Positions 59,514 to 64,000 of a stretch of DNA of 64,000 bases are shown piece by piece; position 1 is the first letter of the stretch; every line of letters begins with the position of its first letter. The stretch covers positions 62,001 to 126,000 of the forward strand of contig JAXLYI010000029.1 of NCBI GenBank assembly GCA_046351555.1, written 5' to 3'. Source of the DNA: CAISKJ01 sp046351555. Lineage in GTDB: Bacteria > Myxococcota_A > Polyangia > Polyangiales > Ga0077539. Both the position numbers and the translations under genes were made by a program. Under the pieces are notes generated by a model. That model was not told the origin of the DNA, did no database searches, and saw only the letters and a program-made list of their open reading frames with translations.

Positions 59514-60495
59514 CGAAGAACCTCACGATCTCCTCGCTGGCGTTCACGTCGCGCGACACGCGGCCCACGGTGTCGACGTCGAGGTACTGGTGGCCGCCGG
59601 GCCAGGTGTGCCCCCCGCCCTCGACGCGCAGGTGAACCACCGGCGCCGCGCAACCTTGCCATGTGCGTCGGGTGACGCGCGTCCCATCGGCGGCCGCATC
59701 GGCGAGGGCCTCGTCGCGCGCGTCGGCGCCGCAGCCGTTGCGGGCCCTCCAGCCCGCGAGTGTCTCGTCGACGCCCACCTTGCGGCCCTCTTCGAGGAAG
59801 GCGCAGGTGCTCGTCCGCGTCTCGTAGCCCCAGCACGGGTCGTCGACGCCGTGGATCTGCATCACCGGCACGCGCGCGTCGCAGCGCCCGCCCGCGACGG
59901 CGAACTGGTTGGTGCCGCCAACCGCGGCGAAGGCGGCGACCACGCCGGGGCGCTCGCACGCGAGGCGGTGCGAGACGGCGCCGCCGTTGGAGAGGCCCGT
60001 GACGAAGACCCTGCGGCGGTCGACGGGGACGCTCTTCTCGACGGCGGCGAGGAGGCGGTCGAAGAACGCGACGTCGTCGACGCCCGACTGGCACGCGCCG
60101 CGGCTCACGCACTGCCAGCCGTCGCGGCCGCCGCCCGCGTTCCATGAGCGGACGTTGCGGAGCGGGCGGAGGCCGGTGCCGTCGGGGAAGACGACCACGT
60201 AGCCCGCGGCGAGGGCCACGGCGGAGAGGCACCCGGGCTCGCCGGGCGTCCCCGTCGGGCACGTCACGCTCTCGGCCGAGCGCCGGTTGCCGCCGCCACC
60301 ATGGAACGCGACGATGACGGGCAGCGCCGCCGTCCCGTCCCACCGCGCGGGCACGCGCAGCGAGAAGGCGCGGTCGAACTCGCCCTCGACGGGGCACTCG
60401 AGCGAGGCCCCAGGCGAGGCGCGGCCGCAGGGGTCGAGCGTGGTGAGGCAGCCCGTGAGGATCGCCCCCGTCGCGAGGAGGAGAAGCCGGCCCAT
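59494..60495 (-). CDS. Secreted esterase, PHB-depolymerase/feruloyl-esterase (CE1) family
   Basis: 333 residues from the ATG at 60495. Lipobox AILTGCL. Alpha/beta hydrolase of LpqC/CE1 type: FHGGGGNRRSAES (oxyanion loop), VTGLSNGGAVSHRLACE with the nucleophile Ser in GLSNGG, Asp in HGVDDPCWGY, and His in EGGGHTWPGG. Four or more Cys pairs suggest disulfides. Likely hydrolyses polyesters or plant-type ester bonds outside the cell. Its own TATCGT hexamer lies 8 nt before the start. It overlaps the following barrel-protein gene by 20 bp. Confidence 0.88.
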   Translation of the reverse strand: MGRLLLLATGAILTGCLTTLDPCGRASPGASLECPVEGEFDRAFSLRVPARWDGTAALPVIVAFHGGGGNRRSAESVTCPTGTPGEPGCLSAVALAAGYVVVFPDGTGLRPLRNVRSWNAGGGRDGWQCVSRGACQSGVDDVAFFDRLLAAVEKSVPVDRRRVFVTGLSNGGAVSHRLACERPGVVAAFAAVGGTNQFAVAGGRCDARVPVMQIHGVDDPCWGYETRTSTCAFLEEGRKVGVDETLAGWRARNGCGADARDEALADAAADGTRVTRRTWQGCAAPVVHLRVEGGGHTWPGGHQYLDVDTVGRVSRDVNASEEIVRFFDANPRR

Positions 60496-60503
60496 CGCCG
60501 ACG

Positions 60504-60509
60504 ACGATA
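60504..60509 (-). promoter_or_regulatory. Candidate -10 (TATCGT) of the esterase gene
   Basis: On the minus strand TATCGT lies 8 nt upstream of the esterase ATG without a Shine-Dalgarno, as at other lone genes here. Confidence 0.3.
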
Positions 60510-60516
60510 CCTCAAC

Positions 60517-60570
60517 CGCGCGTCAAAACGTGTGGCTCCAGCGGCTGCCGGCGATCACGTTGCCGACGCC
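60517..60570. repeat. 54-bp direct repeat: duplicated PhoD gene end (distal copy)
   Basis: A copy of the last 15 codons and stop of the PhoD-like gene (encoding VIAGSRWSHTF-stop on the minus strand). It matches 60843-60896 with 4 differences in 54 bp, three of them synonymous in the PhoD frame. Palindromic copy C lies between the two repeats. Confidence 0.8.
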
Positions 60571-60807
60571 ACCGCCCAGGGTTCGCCCGCCTGCCCTCGC
60601 TGAGTGGTTTAGGCTCACCCTGGGCTTCGAGCACGGGAGCGCCCGGTCGGTACCGGGCTCACGACGAGGCAACGAGGGCGACGCGCGATGCCAGCAATTC
60701 GCGCCGGCTCCCGGAGTCCGCCACCGGGCGGACGATCCCATGCTCGAAGCCCAGGGTGAGCCTAAACCACTCAGCGAGGGCAGGCGGGCGAACCCTGGGC
60801 GGTGGCG
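60567..60807. repeat. Long palindromic element, copy C (interior inverted)
   Basis: 241 bp. The outer arms match copy B (including GCCCAGGGTTCGCCCGCCTG...), but the interior is the reverse complement of that in A and B, so the element sits in the opposite orientation. The hairpin reads GTCCGCC-CGGT-GGCGGAC, a paired A-T to G-C change against copy B. Flanked on both sides by a copy of the PhoD-gene 3' end. Confidence 0.88.
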
Positions 60808-60842
60808 CGGGCGACGGCGTATTCTGGGCGGCGCATTCAACG

Positions 60843-60896
60843 CGCGCGTCAGAACGTGTGGCTCCAGCGGCTCCCGGCGATGACGTTGCCGGCGCC
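60843..60896. repeat. 54-bp direct repeat: PhoD gene end in place
   Basis: The true 3' end of the PhoD-like gene (stop at 60849-60851) plus the adjoining base region; partner copy at 60517-60570. Confidence 0.8.
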
Positions 60897-62471
60897 GTTG
60901 ACGAACTCCGCGCGCAGCGTGCGGGTGGCGGGGTCGGCGCGGAGCACGGTGTAGTTGTGCGTGCCGATCACCGAGACGGGCCACTGGCCGTCGCGCAGGG
61001 GCGGGCGGCCGTCGCGGTCGGCGCCGGCGGGGCCCATGATCACCTCCCAGATGTCGGCGAAGGGGCCGGTCGGCTCCACCTTGCAGACGCCGCCGAAGTG
61101 GACGTCGCCCGAGAGCCACACCACGCCGCGGAGGCGGTTGCTGTCGATGTGGCGGAGGATCTCCTGGCGCTGCGAGGCGTAGCCGTTCCAGTTGTCGGCG
61201 TCGGCGCCCGCGCGGTCGACGATGGGCACCGAGTTGACGATGAACTTGAACACGCACGGCGACGCGCGGAGGCCCGCCTTGAGCCAGTCCATCTGCGCGC
61301 GGGAGATGTACTGCGAGCGGCGCGCGACGTTGGTCGAGCGCGTCGACGGGAGCCGCTCGCTGCGGCAGTCGAGCACGAAGATCTCCGCGGTGCGCCCCCA
61401 GCGGAAGCTCCGCCAGATGCGCTCGGGCGCGGCCGCGTTGCGTCGCGTGGCGCGGTGCTCGAAGAAGGCCTGGCGCGCGGCGGCGAGGCGCGCGGCGCTC
61501 AGGGTCTCGGGGTCCCAGTTGTTGAGCACCTCGTGGTCGTCCCAGGTGAGGTACATCCCCGTCGAGCGGTGGAGCGCGCGGAGGCCCGCCGACGTCCAGT
61601 TCTGCTCGTACTTCGCGCGGTACTGGGCGAGCGTCGCCGCGTTGTCGGCGTAGTCCGTGTAGACGTGGTCGCCGGCGTGGATGAAGAAGTCGAGGTCGTC
61701 GCGGCCGCCGGCGTGCTGGAGCGCGGGGAAGGGCCGGTGCCGCTGGTTGGTGCACGACGTCCCGCCGAACACGAGCGGCACGAGCGCGTCGGGCGCGGGG
61801 GCGGTCTGCACGCGGCCGACGAGGCTCCGCCCGGTGGGGGCGCCCGCGGGGCCGACGAGGAAGGCGTAGAGGTGCTGCTTGTTGGCGCGCAGCCCGTTGA
61901 CCACCGCGCGCACGTAGCCCGCGGACGACGCGTCGACCGCGCCGTCGAAGCGGACCGCGGCGATGCGCGCGCCGTTCATCTCCAGCACGCGGAGGCGGAC
62001 GGCGCCGGTGCCGGCGTAGCGCGTCCAGAAGATCACCGACGTGTCGGTCGCGTCGCCCGCCATCACCCCGAGCGGAAACTGCGCCGCACGCTCGGGCAGC
62101 GAGCGGAAGTCGGGGTCGGCCACCATCCCCGCGTCGCGCGCCACGTCGGGGCGGGCGGCGTCGACCCGCGCCACGTCGGGCGCCGCGTCGAGGCGAACCA
62201 CGTCAGGCGCAGCGTCGGCGCGCGCGTCGAGGGAAGCGTCGCGGGCTGCGTCCAGCGCGGCGTCGGGCGCAGCGTCTTCCGCAGGCGCGGCATCCACTGC
62301 AGCGTCGTCACCCGCGTCGTCGCCCGCGTCGGGGTCGATCGGCATCGCGTCGTAGGTGGGGTCGGGCCCGGCGTCCTCGATCGGGTCGGGCGTGTACACC
62401 TCCTCGTCGGCGCAGGCCACAGCGCACACGGCCCCCGCGAGCTGAACGAACCGTCGTCGGGTGAGCTTCAT
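60849..62471 (-). CDS. phoD: PhoD-like alkaline phosphatase/phosphodiesterase, Tat lipoprotein
   Basis: 540 residues from the ATG at 62471 (upstream ATG possible). The Tat leader MKLTRRRFVQLAGAVCAVAC also has a lipobox. A long Asp/Ala/Pro linker (about 25-120) follows. PhoD N-domain: FPLGVMAGDATDTSVIFWTRY; metallophosphatase core with FIHAGDHVYTDYADN, MYLTWDDHEVLNNWDPET, LDCRSER and VVWLSGDVHFGGV, which supply the Fe/Ca ligands (Asp, Asn, His). It releases phosphate from mono- or diesters outside the inner membrane. Its 3' end is duplicated beyond palindrome C. Divergent from a short PilZ-like gene. Confidence 0.92.
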   Translation of the reverse strand: MKLTRRRFVQLAGAVCAVACADEEVYTPDPIEDAGPDPTYDAMPIDPDAGDDAGDDAAVDAAPAEDAAPDAALDAARDASLDARADAAPDVVRLDAAPDVARVDAARPDVARDAGMVADPDFRSLPERAAQFPLGVMAGDATDTSVIFWTRYAGTGAVRLRVLEMNGARIAAVRFDGAVDASSAGYVRAVVNGLRANKQHLYAFLVGPAGAPTGRSLVGRVQTAPAPDALVPLVFGGTSCTNQRHRPFPALQHAGGRDDLDFFIHAGDHVYTDYADNAATLAQYRAKYEQNWTSAGLRALHRSTGMYLTWDDHEVLNNWDPETLSAARLAAARQAFFEHRATRRNAAAPERIWRSFRWGRTAEIFVLDCRSERLPSTRSTNVARRSQYISRAQMDWLKAGLRASPCVFKFIVNSVPIVDRAGADADNWNGYASQRQEILRHIDSNRLRGVVWLSGDVHFGGVCKVEPTGPFADIWEVIMGPAGADRDGRPPLRDGQWPVSVIGTHNYTVLRADPATRTLRAEFVNGAGNVIAGSRWSHTF

Positions 62472-62537
62472 CGCCCTCAAGCTCCTAACACACCGGGCGC
62501 GCCGTCGATCGCGCGGCCGCCGCGGAAAGCGCCGTGA

Positions 62538-62543
62538 TAGCCT
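62538..62543 (+). promoter_or_regulatory. Candidate -10 (TAGCCT)
   Basis: TAGCCT lies 11 nt before the ATG at 62555, identical to the hexamer before arcC; no Shine-Dalgarno. Confidence 0.3.
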
Positions 62544-62554
62544 CCGCGCCACCA

Positions 62555-62824
62555 ATGGCCCGCATCACCTGGGACGACGGCGGCGAGGCGACCCTCGGCC
62601 CCGTCCACGACGTCACCGTCACCCTCGTCGACTCCACCCGCGCCTATCCCCCGGGCGCGCCGGTGCGCGGCACGCTCCACGGCGCGTCCGACGTTGCCTT
62701 CACGCTCAAGGTCGCGGGTTCGAAGCGTGAGGGCGAGGGCTTCACCGTCCGTGGCAAATTGGTGAGCGCCACCACCGCCGTGCGCGACGCCTTCCACGCG
62801 CTCAGCGCGCCACCCCCAGCCTGA
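62555..62824 (+). CDS. Small beta protein, possibly PilZ-like
   Basis: 89 residues from ATG 62555 (an in-frame ATG at 62534 is less likely). Beta-rich: ITWDDGGEATLGPVHDVTVT, then YPPGAPVRGTLHG, DVAFTLKVAGSKREGEGFTV and RGKLVSATTAVRDAF. The Pro-Gly-x-Pro-Val turn with Lys-Arg later is reminiscent of PilZ-type or cold-shock-like small barrels, but no PilZ c-di-GMP signature (RxxxR/DxSxxG) is evident, so the assignment is weak. Its last 25 codons are duplicated at 63125-63216 around palindrome D. Confidence 0.55.
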   Translation: MARITWDDGGEATLGPVHDVTVTLVDSTRAYPPGAPVRGTLHGASDVAFTLKVAGSKREGEGFTVRGKLVSATTAVRDAFHALSAPPPA

Positions 62825-62840
62825 ACTTCCGCTGGCTGCC
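62749..62840. repeat. 92-bp direct repeat, gene-end copy 1
   Basis: Contains the last 24 codons and stop of the small gene plus 16 bp beyond it. Matches 63125-63216 with 3 differences (one synonymous, one Ser-to-Gly, one after the stop). Confidence 0.85.
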
Positions 62841-62865
62841 TTGCGACCATGCGCCCCGGGCCCGT

Positions 62866-63120
62866 CGAGCCTCCATCCCCGCTCGCTTCGCTCGCGCGTT
62901 TCCCCTTCCTCCGCCGCAGGAAGCGGCAGAGGAAGGGCATCAGGCTCGCCGCGGACGTGCGTGGCTCGGGCGTCCCTCGTCGCGACGTCGCGTTCATGCG
63001 TGGGCGTCATCGTCGCGTCGGTGCCGAGGCGTATTCGGTGCCGCAACCCCCTTCCTCTGCCGCTTCCTGCGGCGGAGGAAGGGGAAACGCGCGAGCGAAG
63101 CGAGCGGGGATGGAGGCTCG
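62866..63120. repeat. Palindromic element D (72-bp perfect arms)
   Basis: 255 bp: arms 62866-62937 and 63049-63120 are perfect reverse complements of 72 bp. They contain nested small dyads such as GCTCGCTTCGCTCGC and CTTCCTCCGCCGCAGGAAG, around a 111-nt interior with no gene. Sequence unrelated to copies A-C. Flanked on both sides by a 92-bp duplicated gene end. Confidence 0.9.
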
Positions 63121-63124
63121 AAGC

Positions 63125-63216
63125 CCGCGGCAAATTGGTGAGCGCCACCACCGCCGTGCGCGACGCCTTCCACGCGCTCGGCGCGCCACCCCCAGCCTGA
63201 ACTTCCGCTGGCCGCC
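63125..63216. repeat. 92-bp direct repeat, gene-end copy 2
   Basis: Second copy of the small gene's 3' end, including its stop codon; no start codon or upstream part of the gene is here. From 63217 to the multicopper oxidase start at 63284 nothing else is recognised. Confidence 0.85.
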
Positions 63217-63283
63217 GCCCGCCCAACGCATGGCCGCGGCTGGCCACCCGCGCATCGTGCGCCCCGGGTCACCATGGCGGCCC

Positions 63284-64000
63284 ATGAGCCACACCCTCCG
63301 CCTCGCCGCCGCACTCGCCTTCGCGGCCGTCGCGTCGTGCTCCGACGCGTCGCCCCCGGCGCAGTCCGACGGCGTCGAGACCTTCGCCAACCCGCCCGAG
63401 CTCGCCCCCGACGCGCAGGGCAACTACACCCTCCGCCTCACGCCCGCCGCGGTGGAGGTCGGCGGCCAGCGCTACTGCCTCCGCACCTACAACGGCAGCG
63501 TGCCGGGCCCCACCATCCGCGTCCGGGCGGGGACGAACCGCCGCCTCCACGTCACCCTCCGCAACGAGCTCACCCGCTCGGACTGGCGCGAGATCTCGGG
63601 CATGGAGGGCCACGAGGCCCCGAGCTGCCACGACTTCAACGTCACCAACCTGCACTTCCACGGCGGGCACGTCCGCCCCGATTTCGCGGCCGCCGACCCG
63701 GCCGACCCGTGCGTCGGCGACGGCTGCGGTGACGGGCAGCGCTACCACGGCGACAACGTTCTCATCGCGGTGCAGCCCGCCGGGATGGCCCGCTACCGCT
63801 GGGACCTCGACGAGGACGGGACCCACCACGAGGGGACCCAGTGGTACCACCCGCACATCCACGGCTCGACGGCGATCCAGGTGATCAACGGGGCCGCCGG
63901 GGCGCTCATCGTGGAGGGCGCGCTCGACGCCGAGCCCTCCGTCGCGGCGACGCGCGAGCGGGTGATGGTGATCCAGGAGATGCCCCTCGCCCACCAGTAC
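63284..64000 (+). CDS. Multicopper oxidase, N-terminal part (cut by window end)
   Basis: 239 residues visible from ATG 63284, open to the window edge. A nearby ATG at 63274 is in another frame. The leader ends AVASCSDA, a plausible lipobox. First cupredoxin domain: YNGSVPGPTIRVRAG, LHFHGGHV and WYHPHIHGSTAIQV, the two HxH pairs that bind the type 2/3 copper centre. The remaining copper ligands (including the type 1 site) would lie past the window. It oxidises phenols, metals or another reductant with O2. A Cys-rich insert (DPCVGDGCGDGQ) is unusual. Confidence 0.85.
   Translation, partial: MSHTLRLAAALAFAAVASCSDASPPAQSDGVETFANPPELAPDAQGNYTLRLTPAAVEVGGQRYCLRTYNGSVPGPTIRVRAGTNRRLHVTLRNELTRSDWREISGMEGHEAPSCHDFNVTNLHFHGGHVRPDFAAADPADPCVGDGCGDGQRYHGDNVLIAVQPAGMARYRWDLDEDGTHHEGTQWYHPHIHGSTAIQVINGAAGALIVEGALDAEPSVAATRERVMVIQEMPLAHQY

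Noticed and set aside
63274..63732. Alternative ATG at 63274 and its open frame near the multicopper oxidase
   Set aside because: It gives an Arg-rich product without domains; the frame from 63284 has a signal peptide and copper motifs.

Overview
This is a very GC-rich stretch with strong G/C bias at third codon positions. The many predicted lipoproteins carry long Asp/Ala/Pro linkers. Together with Tat-exported Rieske and PhoD-like lipoproteins, a Ser/Thr kinase, RCC1 and PQQ beta-propellers and a sigma-factor/outer-membrane-protein module, this points to a predatory-type deltaproteobacterium. I infer Myxococcota, probably a Polyangia/Sandaracinaceae-like lineage. No rRNA, tRNA, CRISPR array or complete insertion sequence was recognised.

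Layout. 1-16.9 kb: a cut-off glycosyltransferase-like start, a GT-C-type membrane protein, a GH28-like secreted lipoprotein, an outer-membrane-like protein, a GST/WYL-regulator pair around a palindromic operator, RNase R, a von Willebrand A lipoprotein pair, an S9 peptidase, an Ada/AlkA fusion overlapping an Ogt alkyltransferase, and a large protein resembling eukaryotic major vault protein. 17.0-20.3 kb: a tight three-gene cassette of different base composition (ParB-like, candidate PD-(D/E)XK-like nuclease, C5-cytosine methyltransferase), best read as an acquired restriction/defence unit. 20.3-28.2 kb: SppA, ComEC, an Rpn-like nuclease and a Ser/Thr kinase. 28.2-31.7 kb: carbamate kinase, a cyclic-2,3-diphosphoglycerate-synthetase-like GTPase and ornithine aminotransferase in one operon. 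32-45.4 kb: HU with a DNA methyltransferase, HAD-type lipoproteins, a Rieske lipoprotein, a degenerate Old-Yellow-Enzyme fragment, and an AraC/SDR divergent pair. 45.5-49.1 kb: RCC1 protein, outer-membrane-like protein, and an ECF-type sigma factor whose 3' part is frame-disturbed. 50.3-53.8 kb: an overlapping four-gene fatty-acyl operon (ACP, methyltransferase, acyl-AMP ligase, hydrolase) converging on an acyl-CoA carboxylase. 55.4-64 kb: lipoproteins, SmpB, an esterase, a PhoD-like phosphatase and a truncated multicopper oxidase.

Unexplained structure. Three copies of a ~230-245 bp long palindrome (near 31.7, 58.6 and 60.6 kb) share internal hairpins, and base changes between copies preserve pairing. 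One copy has its interior inverted. A fourth, unrelated 255-bp palindrome lies at 62.9 kb. At three places (35.0/36.3, 60.5/60.8 and 62.7/63.1 kb) the 3' end of a protein gene, stop codon included, is directly duplicated on both sides of inserted DNA. This is the layout left by elements that integrate into gene 3' ends and restore them. In addition, many monocistronic starts have a TANNNT hexamer only 6-11 nt before the start codon and no Shine-Dalgarno, suggesting leaderless transcription.
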